From the NCBI GenBank assembly GCA_045575975.1, contig JAZNFO010000034.1:1-64000 (forward strand): a stretch of DNA of 64,000 nt. The letters are read 5' to 3'. Every line of letters starts with the position of its first letter. Position 1 is the first letter of the stretch. The notes below the pieces were generated by a model. The model was given only the letters and a program-made list of their open reading frames with translations, was not told the origin of the DNA and did no database searches. Shown one piece after another: positions 1 through 7,615 of the stretch. The stretch comes from RGIG8709 sp045575975 (GTDB lineage Bacteria; Bacillota; Clostridia; Monoglobales; Monoglobaceae). Made by a program: the position numbers and the translations under genes.

Positions 1-112
1 TCTTGCTTCGGTAAAAGCCTCGGTAATCCACAAAGGATTACCTGCGTTTTAACCTTGCAATCTTCAAAAATCATTACCCTGAAAAACAGGTTAAGGTCAC
101 CGTCATTCAGCT
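1..112 (+). repeat. Element A copy 1 (5' end outside window)
   Basis: Right part of the approximately 162-bp foldback repeat found eight times in this window. It has the central hairpin GGTAATCC-ACAAA-GGATTACC at 22-42, which is perfect here, whereas the other copies have GGCAATCC. The 3' end CATTCAGC is near 103-110. From the spacing in other copies, about 49 bp of the element lie before the window. Confidence 0.8.
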
Positions 113-152
113 TTTGTAAGCCGGCATAATGGCTTGTTAGCATCTGTTCACA

Positions 153-231
153 GGGGCGGGAAGGCTTCTCCTTGAGGAGAAGCTGTCACGGAGTGACTGA
201 TGAGGTGGAATGGTTTTTCCCTCCCCGCCCC
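153..231 (+). repeat. Compound palindromic repeat upstream of phage gene
   Basis: A nested foldback. The outer arms are GGGGCGGG (153-160) and CCCGCCCC (224-231). Inside are GCTTCTCC-TTGA-GGAGAAGC (164-183) and GTCAC-GGA-GTGAC (185-197). The layout resembles REP/BIME-like repeats of Clostridia. It could also terminate transcription coming from the left. Only one copy of this exact form was seen in the window. Confidence 0.6.
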
Positions 232-264
232 GAATAAAATATTATATTATAAGGAGAAAAAATT

Positions 265-717
265 ATGGCAACAAAAAAGATTGCAGAAGAAATGATAAAT
301 GAAGAAGTTGTAAAAGAAGAAGTTATAAACGAGGAAGTTGTAAAAGAAGAAACAAAGGCTGAAGATGGCACAATGACTCTTGCAGAGGTTGAAGCAAAAA
401 TCAAAAAAATGCTTGAAGATGCAGAAGAAAAAGCAAGAGAAATTATGTCAGGCGGCAAAAAAGAAGAATTTAAAGAAAGCGAAAAAAGAGAAATCGCAAG
501 AGGCGAAGAATATATTGAGGTTCAGCTTTTCAAGGACAACGATAAATATAAGGACGATGTTTATGTTGCAGTTGGCAACCAGAACTGCCTTATAAAAAGA
601 GGTGTTCCCGTTAAGGTTAAGAGAAAGTTCTTCAATGTTTTAACTCAGTCAAACGAGCAGGATTTAAAAACTGCTCAGCTTATTGAAGAAAAAAGTCAAA
701 AGGCATCTGAAAACTAA
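265..717 (+). CDS. Phage-associated acidic protein, function unknown
   Basis: 150 aa with an AAGGAG ribosome site 9 nt before the ATG. The first 70 residues are highly charged (Glu/Lys) and probably coiled coil. They include a tandem duplication of about ten codons (EEVVKEE...NEEVVKEE). Residues about 82-135 form a compact basic/hydrophobic domain (YIEVQLFKDND, VPVKVKRKF). Its place ahead of holin, amidase and connector-like genes suggests a virion structural or head-associated protein of a small tailed phage. I do not recognise a named family. A scaffold or decoration role is possible but unproven. Confidence 0.6.
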   Translation: MATKKIAEEMINEEVVKEEVINEEVVKEETKAEDGTMTLAEVEAKIKKMLEDAEEKAREIMSGGKKEEFKESEKREIARGEEYIEVQLFKDNDKYKDDVYVAVGNQNCLIKRGVPVKVKRKFFNVLTQSNEQDLKTAQLIEEKSQKASEN

Positions 718-766
718 AGCTTTATGGAGCGGGAAATCCCGCCCCTCGGCTTAAAGGAGACAAAAA

Positions 767-1012
767 ATGGAAATGGGATATTTACCTCAGCTTATAAGTG
801 TTCTGGGAAGTGCTCTTGGGTCTTTTGCAGGAATAATGGTTAATTCAAGACTTATGAATTACCGCATTGAACAGCTTGAAAAAAAGGTGGACAAACACAA
901 CAAGGTGATTGACAGGGTTTATGAGCTTGAAAAAAGAGACGCTGTGGTAGAGGAAGAAATCAAGGTGGCAAACCACCGCATCAGCGACCTGGAACAGTTG
1001 GTTGTCAGATAG
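767..1012 (+). CDS. XhlA/hemolysin-like small phage membrane protein
   Basis: 81 aa. One hydrophobic segment (about residues 5-27, LPQLISVLGSALGSFAGIMV) is followed by a heptad-rich coiled coil to the end. This is the layout of XhlA-like proteins that accompany phage holins, here by analogy only. The ribosome site AAGGAG lies 7 nt upstream of the ATG. The holin gene follows after an inserted element A copy. The last codons (VVR and the TAG stop) fall inside that element, so the natural C-terminus may have been replaced. A hairpin (GCGGG-AAAT-CCCGC, about 729-742) lies between this gene and the previous one. Confidence 0.55.
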   Translation: MEMGYLPQLISVLGSALGSFAGIMVNSRLMNYRIEQLEKKVDKHNKVIDRVYELEKRDAVVEEEIKVANHRISDLEQLVVR

Positions 1013-1161
1013 TATGCTAAATCCCGCTTTTCAGCGGTTGATTTTCGTTCTTGCTTCAGTAAAAGCCTCGGCAATCCACAAAGGATTACCTGCGTTTTTA
1101 CTTTGCAACATTCAAAAATCATCACCCTAAAAAGTCAGGCAGAGCATACCATCAGCCAACC
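999..1161 (+). repeat. Element A copy 2
   Basis: Full-length copy. The central hairpin starts at 1070, which is 71 bp from the 5' end as in the other full copies. The 5' end overlaps the last codons of the XhlA-like gene. The imperfect ends are GGTTG and CAACC. A 17-bp direct repeat beginning TTGGTTGTCAG flanks the copy at 998-1014 and 1162-1178. Confidence 0.75.
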
Positions 1162-1216
1162 TTGGTTGTCAGATAGTAAAACTGCACCTTATGGGTGCTA
1201 AAGGAGAAATGAAAAA

Positions 1217-1462
1217 ATGAAAATATCAAAAGGAACAATCACAAGAAGCATTCTTCTTTTTGTTGTGGTTCTTAATATGCTTCTTAGAAAAATGGGCAAA
1301 AGCCCTTTAAATATAACCGAGGGAACGGCAGAATATTTTGTTGAAGCCCTTATTGAAATTCTGGTTATTGCCGCTTCCTTCTGGAAGAACAACAGCTTTT
1401 CAGAAAATGCCATAAAGGCAGATGAATATTTGAAAGCTTTAAGAGAGGGGGATGCGATTTGA
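1217..1462 (+). CDS. Phage holin, SPP1 family
   Basis: 81 aa, typical of SPP1-type holins. It starts MKISKGTITRS, has a first hydrophobic helix at about 10-24 and a second at about 41-56, then the family signature WKNNSF...NAIKADEYLK near the C-terminus. Holins make the membrane lesion that lets the endolysin reach peptidoglycan. The ribosome site AAAGGAG lies 9-10 nt before the ATG. The TGA stop overlaps the TTG start of the amidase gene, so the two lysis genes are probably translationally coupled. The family call is confident from the C-terminal motif. Confidence 0.9.
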   Translation: MKISKGTITRSILLFVVVLNMLLRKMGKSPLNITEGTAEYFVEALIEILVIAASFWKNNSFSENAIKADEYLKALREGDAI

Positions 1463-2064
1463 ATATTATAAAATCTTTCTTTCAGTACAAACAGCCTCTT
1501 TCAAAAAGGCAAAGCACAAAATATATTATCCTGCACCACAGAGGAGGCGACGGGGATGTTGAAAGCATTCACCGCCTGCATCTGAAAAACGGTTATTCGG
1601 GCATAGGCTATCACTATTATGTGAGAAAGGACGGGCAGGTTTTTCAGGGAAGACCAAAAGAAACCGTGGGTGCCCATTGCCTTAACAATAACTATAACTC
1701 CGTCGGAATCTGTTTTGAGGGAAACTATGAAAAAGAAGAAATGGGTTATGCACAGAAAAAGGCGGGAGCAGAGCTTGTTTCGTATCTTAAAAAGCTTTAT
1801 ACCGATGCAAGGGTTGTGTGTCACAGAGATATGCTTGGGACTGCCTGTCCGGGAAAAAATTTCCCTCTTGATGAGGTGAAAAACGGAGTTAAAGAAGAAA
1901 AAAAGCTCACATCTGCCAACGACATTGCATGGGAGCTTTCGCAGAAAATTGAAATTCTTGATATAGACGGGTTCGTGAGAGCTTTGGAGAGTGCAGAAAA
2001 AGTAGGTAGTCCTCTATACTGGGGATATTATAAAATCGTAAACGGACAGGGGGCAAACAAATGA
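1459..2064 (+). CDS. N-acetylmuramoyl-L-alanine amidase (phage endolysin)
   Basis: 201 aa, Amidase_2 (T7-lysozyme/PGRP) fold, cleaving the MurNAc-L-Ala bond of peptidoglycan. Visible Zn ligands are His in YIILHHRGG (about 26-27), a His in CHRDM (about 120) and Cys in GTACPG (about 129). GIGYHYYVRKDG is the usual substrate-groove strand. The start is a TTG overlapping the holin TGA; GAGAGGGGG upstream is the ribosome site, and no later start keeps the LHHRG strand. The C-terminal 55 residues are unlike known cell-wall-binding repeats. The gene forms a lysis cassette with the holin and overlaps the next gene by 4 nt. Confidence 0.92.
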   Translation: MNIIKSFFQYKQPLSKRQSTKYIILHHRGGDGDVESIHRLHLKNGYSGIGYHYYVRKDGQVFQGRPKETVGAHCLNNNYNSVGICFEGNYEKEEMGYAQKKAGAELVSYLKKLYTDARVVCHRDMLGTACPGKNFPLDEVKNGVKEEKKLTSANDIAWELSQKIEILDIDGFVRALESAEKVGSPLYWGYYKIVNGQGANK

Positions 2065-2432
2065 CGGTACAGGATGCAATAAAAAGGGCAGATGATTTAA
2101 GACCAAACCCCTTTTCCGAGCAGGAAAAGTTTCAGTGGCTTTCAGAGCTTGACGGAAAAATCGCAAAGGAAATTTTTAAAAATGACGATTTCTCTCCCTA
2201 TGCATATCCGGACGGCGGAGTAAGAGAGCTTCTTGCGGACGCTTCTTATACGGATATATACCTTTTTTATCTGTGTGCAATGATAGACTTTTTCAGCAGA
2301 GATTACGGGGAGTATAACAATTCGATGCTTCTTTTCAATTCTCTGTTTGAACAGTTTGCAAAGGGAGAAGCTGTAGCTCTGAACGCAGAAAAAGGAGAGG
2401 TAAACCACAGGTATTATATAAATATTTTTTAA
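2061..2432 (+). CDS. Phage head-tail connector-like protein (putative)
   Basis: 123 aa, overlapping the amidase stop by 4 nt (ATGA). It is all-helical by eye, with a motif resembling small phage neck proteins: TDIYLFYLCAMIDFF then YNNSMLLFNSLFEQFA. Such proteins usually sit between capsid and stopper genes, and here the next gene encodes a long stopper-like protein. The family is inferred from pattern and neighbourhood. No catalytic or binding residues can be named. Confidence 0.5.
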   Translation: MTVQDAIKRADDLRPNPFSEQEKFQWLSELDGKIAKEIFKNDDFSPYAYPDGGVRELLADASYTDIYLFYLCAMIDFFSRDYGEYNNSMLLFNSLFEQFAKGEAVALNAEKGEVNHRYYINIF

Positions 2433-2449
2433 GAAAGGGGGGATGATGA

Positions 2450-4069
2450 GTGATTAAATTTCCAAGCCTTAAAAACGGAAAGAAAAAGGTGAAAAAATAT
2501 GTTCACGGGTTCAACGGTATAAATAACCTGAACACCTATGAGGAGGGAGACCTTGAAAGCTGTAATAACATAGATATTGATAAGCTTCCATACCTGAGCC
2601 CGGGGAAGCAGACTCTTTCGGAAAAGGTCTCTGCAGAGGACCTTCTTTGTGCAGAGGGTATTGCAAGAATTGAGACCGCATCTGACGGCACAAGAACCCT
2701 ATACTTTCGTCCCGAAAAAGAGGATTCGGACTGGAACTCTTATCCTGTTGAGATAACAGAGGGAAAAAAGGAAATCGCATATGCCGGGGGAAAGGTTATC
2801 CTTATGCCTGATAAAAAGTATCTTGATTTAACAAAAAATAACAGAGACTGGGGTTCCATTGAAAAAGAAATAGAATATGCTCCGAACCTTATATTTGTTC
2901 ATAGCGGATATTTGGTTTTTACGAAGAGTGAAGATTTTAACTCTTTTAAGAATTCCTTTAATGTCGGGGATGTTGTGACTTTTACGGGAGGTTATTATAG
3001 AGATAATAAAATTGCCGAGAGCTGGATTGAAAAAAAGCTTATTGTGAGAGAAATTTCTAAATCAACGGAGAAAAAAGTAACCTTTGACCCTTATAGCTTT
3101 GGAGATGCATACGATAACACAAACTCTGTCTGCACATTTAAAAAGGTTATGCCGGATATCTCCCGCCTGTGTTCCTTTGGTGACAGAGTGTGGGGCGTGA
3201 CAGAAGACGGCAAGATTATGGCAAGCAAATATCTGGACCCAACAAATTTTGAATATTTTGACTTTTCAAGTGCAGACAGCTTCACCCTTGAGGCAGGGGC
3301 AGGAGGAAGCTTCACCGCATCCTGTGCAACTGCAAATTATGTGGCTTTTTTCAGGGAAAACAAAATCCACCGTATAACCGGCACAAAACCTTCAAATTAC
3401 AGACACTCGGTTATAAGGCAAAACGGGGTTATGAGTGGCTCGGAGCGGTCTGTTGCAATTATTGATGATATTGTCTATTATGAGGGAAAGCACGGATTTT
3501 ATGCTTTTGACGGCGGAGAAGCACAGCTTATTTCCGAAAAACTGGGCAAATTTGATCACAGCTTGGGGGTTGCTTCCTTTTATGGTGATGAATACCGTAT
3601 CAGCGTGAAAAACAAGGCGGGCAATTATGAGCTTTATTATTATAACACCCGAAAGGGAATATGGGTTAAAGACGGAATAGAAAGGTATCTCGCCGCAGCA
3701 AATTTTATGGGAACTATGTATTATGTGGGTAAGGATAAGGTGATACAAAGATTAACCGATGAAAGTGAAAGTCAGGGTTTTGGTGCAACACTAAGACCGT
3801 TTGAGGTGGATTTTGCAGAGAAAAAAGGTTATCTCAGAATTTGTGTCGGATATTCCATACCACAATACGGAAAAGTTACCTGCTCCGTTTCCTATAACGG
3901 AGGGCCTCTCCGGGAGGTGGCAAGGTTCACGGACCACACAAAAAATGTGGGAGAAGTTAGACTTGTCCCCAATCGGGGAGACACAATAAAAATCAATGTG
4001 TATGGTTCCCATGATACGGTTATCAGGTACATTATGAGAGAATATCACACCCACGGGATATTTAGCTGA
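2450..4069 (+). CDS. Phage tail/stopper (P22 gp10-like) structural protein
   Basis: 539 aa starting at GTG, with AAGAAAGGGGGG 7 nt upstream; an out-of-frame ATG lies just before. The N-terminus (VKKYVHGFNGINNL, then an LxPGK turn) and the repeated beta-rich blocks from about 240 onward (DRVWGVTEDGKIMASKYLDP, IHRITG, DIVYYEGKHGFYAFDGG) resemble the packaged-DNA stabilisation/tail-accessory proteins of podovirus-like phages. It probably seals the portal or carries the tail. The sequence is uninterrupted. The TGA stop lies within the first bases of element A copy 3, so the last residues may have been altered. Confidence 0.6.
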   Translation: MIKFPSLKNGKKKVKKYVHGFNGINNLNTYEEGDLESCNNIDIDKLPYLSPGKQTLSEKVSAEDLLCAEGIARIETASDGTRTLYFRPEKEDSDWNSYPVEITEGKKEIAYAGGKVILMPDKKYLDLTKNNRDWGSIEKEIEYAPNLIFVHSGYLVFTKSEDFNSFKNSFNVGDVVTFTGGYYRDNKIAESWIEKKLIVREISKSTEKKVTFDPYSFGDAYDNTNSVCTFKKVMPDISRLCSFGDRVWGVTEDGKIMASKYLDPTNFEYFDFSSADSFTLEAGAGGSFTASCATANYVAFFRENKIHRITGTKPSNYRHSVIRQNGVMSGSERSVAIIDDIVYYEGKHGFYAFDGGEAQLISEKLGKFDHSLGVASFYGDEYRISVKNKAGNYELYYYNTRKGIWVKDGIERYLAAANFMGTMYYVGKDKVIQRLTDESESQGFGATLRPFEVDFAEKKGYLRICVGYSIPQYGKVTCSVSYNGGPLREVARFTDHTKNVGEVRLVPNRGDTIKINVYGSHDTVIRYIMREYHTHGIFS

Positions 4070-4226
4070 AAGCCGACAACCTGAATCCCGCCTTTCAGTG
4101 GATAATTTTTGTCCTTGCTTCAGTAAAAGCCTCGGCAATCCACAAAGGATTACCTGCGTTTTTGCCTTGCAATCATCAAAAATTATCTCCCTGAAAAGAC
4201 AAGTTAAGGCTATCGTCATTCAGCTA
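4063..4226 (+). repeat. Element A copy 3
   Basis: 164 bp with perfect 8-bp complementary ends, TAGCTGAA (4063-4070) and TTCAGCTA (4219-4226). The left end contains the TGA stop of the upstream gene. The central hairpin GGCAATCC-ACAAA-GGATTACC starts at 4134. Confidence 0.85.
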
Positions 4227-4287
4227 GCTTTAAAAAGAGAAAAGGTTGGGGCAAATCGGACTTTGTGACGACGAAGGAGGTGATATT

Positions 4288-4614
4288 ATGGTGCCTGTGT
4301 TTTCAAAGCTTTCGGGAACAGATTTAACACCTGAAAAAATTGCAGAGCATATAAACAGACTTCAGGAGGAGCTTTCTTTTTGCTTTATGAATATTTCAAG
4401 CGACAATATTGAGGAGCTTTCCCTGAACCACACAAGGGTTTCGTCTCAAAGCGGTTCGGTTATTGAGGGAGATATGATAAATATTGTTTCTCCTTATGGA
4501 GAAAGCTTTTTTGCGGGAGTCAGCAAGGAAACGGGAATGTTTGAGTTTTATTTAAGAGGCAGAACGGGAGAATACCTTATTCTTTACAGAGACGGTGTTT
4601 TAACCATTAAATAA
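4288..4614 (+). CDS. Small phage protein, unknown function
   Basis: 108 aa. The ATG at 4288 is chosen because AAGGAGG (4274-4280) stands 7 nt before it; the open frame extends upstream but without a ribosome site. It has a predicted helix with a coiled-coil tendency at about 12-35, then beta-strand-rich sequence ending in an ITIK-like strand (GRTGEYLILYRDGVLTIK). Its position between stopper-like and ejection-like genes suggests a minor virion component. I do not recognise a family. Confidence 0.5.
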   Translation: MVPVFSKLSGTDLTPEKIAEHINRLQEELSFCFMNISSDNIEELSLNHTRVSSQSGSVIEGDMINIVSPYGESFFAGVSKETGMFEFYLRGRTGEYLILYRDGVLTIK

Positions 4615-4629
4615 GAAAGGAGATGTAAA

Positions 4630-5931
4630 ATGAGCAGATTTATTTTTAATGTAAAAAAATATAAAGACGGAATAGATTATGACAAAAAAAGGGACTATTC
4701 GGCGGAAATGGAAGAGGCAAAAAGGCAGGGAAACACCCATCTTCTTGCAAGTCTTGAGGATGAGAGAAACAAAAAAATCGAGGGTGAAAAGCTTCCTTAC
4801 CGCAAGACCTATGACTACATAGATATAGGCACAAAAATCCAAAACGGTATAAGGGATAATATACATCCCTCCGAAATGAAGGAGCTTGTTGATGCAAGGC
4901 GTGACAAAGCTATGCAAAGCGAAAAGCTTGATCCTTTTAAGAATGATGAAATTCAGAAAAGAGGTCTTAAATATTATTATGAAGAGGAAAGCGGAGCGGG
5001 TTATGAAATGAGAAACCGCCCCGAAAGGGATGATTCCTATTCGGATGATATCAAAAAGCTCATAAACAGAATTAATTCAAAGGAAGAATTTGAATACGAT
5101 ATTGAAAATGATGAGGTGTTCAAAAACATAAAGGCTCAGCTTGAAAACGGAGCAAAAAGGGCAATGACGGATGTTCTTGCAGAAACAGGACAGAACACAG
5201 GGGGCAAAAGCTCCTATGCAGTGTCTGCGGCTATGCAGGCAGCATCGAAATTCACCGATAAGCTGGCAGAGGAGATGCCAAAGCTTTATGAGCTTGCCTA
5301 TAAAAGATATTCTGATTCCCTTGGAAATGATATAAAAGCTCTTGATTCTACTTTGAAAGCTAAAGAAGAAGAGGATGAAAGCTTCAACGAAAATCTTACA
5401 CAGTGGAACAAGGACAGAGAGTATGCAAAAAATTCTTATGAGGATGCACTTTCTGTTATGGCAGAGGAAGATGAAAAGCTGAAAGAGGCAGAGGATGAGG
5501 CAATAAAATCTGCAAGAGAGCTTATTAAATATTATGAGGAAAACGGAATTTCCGCATCTGATGAGCTTCTTGCCCTTGCGGATATGAAAGATTTTTCGGA
5601 GCTAAACGAGAAAAATGCTGCCTATTATGAAAACAAGCTTTTGCTTGATGCACTTGTGAAAGAAAAGCAGGTTGAAAATTATAATGCCAGAACAAGCAAA
5701 ACCTTAAGCGATATGGTAATAAATAAAGAAAAGCTCAGGCTCCAAAAGATAAAAGACGGGGATGATGAGGAAAACTACAAATTTATCCCTGATGAAAAAG
5801 GCGAGATTCACTACAAGGGAGTAAGTTATTCAAAGAAGGATATTGAAAATGGAAAGGGAAAGGATATATTTGCTAAAATAACCGGTGCCGACGGACTGGT
5901 GTATTATGTGTTAAAAAACCCAGAAAAATAA
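4630..5931 (+). CDS. Phage ejection/internal virion-like coiled-coil protein
   Basis: 433 aa with GAAAGGAG 7 nt before the ATG. It is very charged, largely helical and has no signal peptide. Around residues 175-225 is a small-residue segment (AETGQNTGGKSS, then AAMQAASKF and PKLYELAYKRY) of a type seen in Clostridia prophage proteins next to portal/stopper genes. Residues 240-340 are long coiled coil. The C-terminus turns beta-rich. It could be an ejection (internal virion) protein or a tail-fibre stalk; the context favours the former. It is the last phage gene, and a hairpin follows at once. Confidence 0.45.
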   Translation: MSRFIFNVKKYKDGIDYDKKRDYSAEMEEAKRQGNTHLLASLEDERNKKIEGEKLPYRKTYDYIDIGTKIQNGIRDNIHPSEMKELVDARRDKAMQSEKLDPFKNDEIQKRGLKYYYEEESGAGYEMRNRPERDDSYSDDIKKLINRINSKEEFEYDIENDEVFKNIKAQLENGAKRAMTDVLAETGQNTGGKSSYAVSAAMQAASKFTDKLAEEMPKLYELAYKRYSDSLGNDIKALDSTLKAKEEEDESFNENLTQWNKDREYAKNSYEDALSVMAEEDEKLKEAEDEAIKSARELIKYYEENGISASDELLALADMKDFSELNEKNAAYYENKLLLDALVKEKQVENYNARTSKTLSDMVINKEKLRLQKIKDGDDEENYKFIPDEKGEIHYKGVSYSKKDIENGKGKDIFAKITGADGLVYYVLKNPEK

Positions 5932-5958
5932 GGATTTCATCTTTTTGATGAAATCCTT
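5930..5958 (+). terminator. Hairpin ending the phage cassette
   Basis: AAGGATTTCATC, a TTTTT loop and GATGAAATCCTT form a perfect 12-bp stem overlapping the TAA of the last phage gene. There is no strong T-run after it. It marks the boundary with the - strand host genes. Confidence 0.6.
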
Positions 5959-6009
5959 GCTAGTTCGTGTCAGGGAAAAACACAACAATAAAAGTATCCG
6001 TTCGGTTTT

Positions 6010-7041
6010 TTAATTAATTCTTGTCAATTCACTACCATCCAGATTGCACATATAATTGTATCGTTTTTCTGAATACTTACTTGGCATAGCGTCATAGAAA
6101 AATAACTTATCATTTAAAAAGTTAATAGCTGACGGAAGCATTCCTTCGAAAATTCTTGTCGGAACTCCTTCAGGATTTATTACATAGAATGGAGCATTAA
6201 GGGGAATTCCCGGGGATTTTTCTTCTTTGAGATAAAAATAAATATATCCATTATAAGAGGCACTCAAATCTATTATTTCGTTTCTGGCAGTGTAAAGGAT
6301 TTTTGTCATCCCTGTAACTATATCCTTAACATAGATTGTATTATCAATTGCATAAACAACAGTATTATTTTCATAATAAACATTATAAGGATCCAGGTCT
6401 GCATCCACAAAATAAGTTGTTGCCACACCAGGTTCTTCAAAATTGAATATTAATAAATATCCATCCAGGGCAGCATAATATCCATCCTTTGTAAACAATG
6501 ATGTTTCGGGTATATTCTTCATATTAACAGGGTATTTCGAATTATACGGCAATAAATAATATGAACAATCTGGACTGTCATAACATCTGAATAAGAGACC
6601 TTTCTTAATAGCATACAAACAAACAATATCGGGATCGGGATATCCAGGTACAATAAACGGAATTTCGGTCATATTTTTTCCATCAAGGTCACAAGTGTAG
6701 ATTTTGTCATCTTGTGTAAAGTACAGACTATTGCCCATAACATTTATATAATCACCACAGAAATCCAAACGGATTGTTTCCTTGGTTTTTTTATCGATTC
6801 GTCTGATTAATCCATCAGATGCAAATGAATGAAATATGTAATTTTCGGAAGATGTTATAGTATGAATTGATCCGACATTTTGAGGAGGCATTCCGTATGG
6901 ATTAGACCTTTCTGAGTAAAATTTTGACAACAATGCCCCAATAAAAGAAAAAACAATTATCAGAATAATTATAATGGTAAAAATTTTCCACTTAGTCTTA
7001 TATGGTTTTGTGCATTTGTCAGTTACATATTCTTCTAACAT
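6010..7041 (-). CDS. Membrane-anchored beta-propeller-like protein (DUF5050-like)
   Basis: 343 aa. A short cytoplasmic N-terminus is followed by one transmembrane helix (about 19-42, IFTIIIILIIVFSFIGALL), then an extracytoplasmic domain. Short beta units recur, such as DDKIYTCDLDGKNMTEI, NTIYVKDIVTG and NYMCNLDGSELTRI, typical of DUF5050/TolB-like propellers. No enzyme residues are evident. The family has no firm function. A TTGATT-17-TACAAT promoter and AGAGGTG ribosome site precede it, so it is probably monocistronic. It lies between the phage cassette and rlmH and could be cargo of the phage region or a host gene. Confidence 0.6.
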   Translation of the reverse strand: MLEEYVTDKCTKPYKTKWKIFTIIIILIIVFSFIGALLSKFYSERSNPYGMPPQNVGSIHTITSSENYIFHSFASDGLIRRIDKKTKETIRLDFCGDYINVMGNSLYFTQDDKIYTCDLDGKNMTEIPFIVPGYPDPDIVCLYAIKKGLLFRCYDSPDCSYYLLPYNSKYPVNMKNIPETSLFTKDGYYAALDGYLLIFNFEEPGVATTYFVDADLDPYNVYYENNTVVYAIDNTIYVKDIVTGMTKILYTARNEIIDLSASYNGYIYFYLKEEKSPGIPLNAPFYVINPEGVPTRIFEGMLPSAINFLNDKLFFYDAMPSKYSEKRYNYMCNLDGSELTRIN

Positions 7042-7059
7042 AGTATCACCTCTTGATAG

Positions 7060-7088
7060 ATTGTATGCTTTTATTATGTGTTAATCAA
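7060..7088 (-). promoter_or_regulatory. SigA-type promoter of the propeller-like gene
   Basis: On the - strand: TTGATT (7083-7088), a 17-bp spacer and TACAAT (7060-7065), about 19 nt upstream of the start codon of the gene ending at 6010. Confidence 0.6.
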
Positions 7089-7113
7089 TAAAACATATTA
7101 TATGTTTACAAAT

Positions 7114-7137
7114 AAAGGACTGCACAGCAGTCCTTTT
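7114..7137 (-). terminator. Terminator of walR-rlmH
   Basis: AAAGGACTGC-ACA-GCAGTCCTTT forms a 10-bp perfect stem overlapping the rlmH stop codon. A-rich and T-rich flanks let it work in both directions. Confidence 0.75.
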
Positions 7138-7615
7138 ATTTATGATATTCTTTGCCCTCAATTATTGTGAATGCTCTGTAAATCTGTTCAAAAAGGATAA
7201 CCCTCATTAATCTGTGGGGAAATGTCATTTTTGAAAAGCTGAGCCGAAGATTAGAAAGCTTTTTAACATCCTCCGAAAGTCCTAAAGACCCGCCGATTAT
7301 AAAAACAATATTCGAGTGGGTGTTTGGAACTTTCTTTAAAACATCCGAAAAATCTTCGCTTGAAAGCTGTTTTCCCTCAACGCAAAGGGAAATTATGTAA
7401 GCGTCTTTTGGGATTTTTTCCTTTATCCGCTCTCCCTCTTTTGAAAGGATTTGCTCCCTTTCTCTATCTGTGGGATTTTCAGGGGTTGGCTCATCCTTTA
7501 GCTCAAAACAAGTCACCTTTGCATAGCGGGAAAGTCTTTTTTCGTATTCCTCTACCCCTTGTAGGAAAAATTTCTCTTTCATTTTCCCAACGGAGATAAC
7601 CGTTATTTTAATCAT
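7136..7615 (-). CDS. rlmH: 23S rRNA (pseudouridine1915-N3)-methyltransferase RlmH
   Basis: 159 aa, full length for RlmH, a SPOUT-class methyltransferase that uses SAM to methylate pseudouridine 1915 in helix 69 of 23S rRNA on assembled ribosomes. It has the N-terminal MIKITVISVGKMKE, the SAM-binding knot segment FIIGGSLGLSEDV (about 105-117) and the C-terminal SKMTFPHRLMRVILFEQIYRAF region that completes the trefoil knot. Its ATG overlaps the walR TAA by one base (TAATG), so translation is probably coupled. In Bacillus this gene closes the long walRK region; here it follows walR directly. Confidence 0.95.
   Translation of the reverse strand: MIKITVISVGKMKEKFFLQGVEEYEKRLSRYAKVTCFELKDEPTPENPTDREREQILSKEGERIKEKIPKDAYIISLCVEGKQLSSEDFSDVLKKVPNTHSNIVFIIGGSLGLSEDVKKLSNLRLSFSKMTFPHRLMRVILFEQIYRAFTIIEGKEYHK

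Noticed and set aside
919..4219. - strand ORFs sharing a CGLPRLLLKQ segment (around 1100 and 4150)
   Set aside because: They are the reverse reading of element A copies 2 and 3, so the similarity is DNA repeat, not a protein family.
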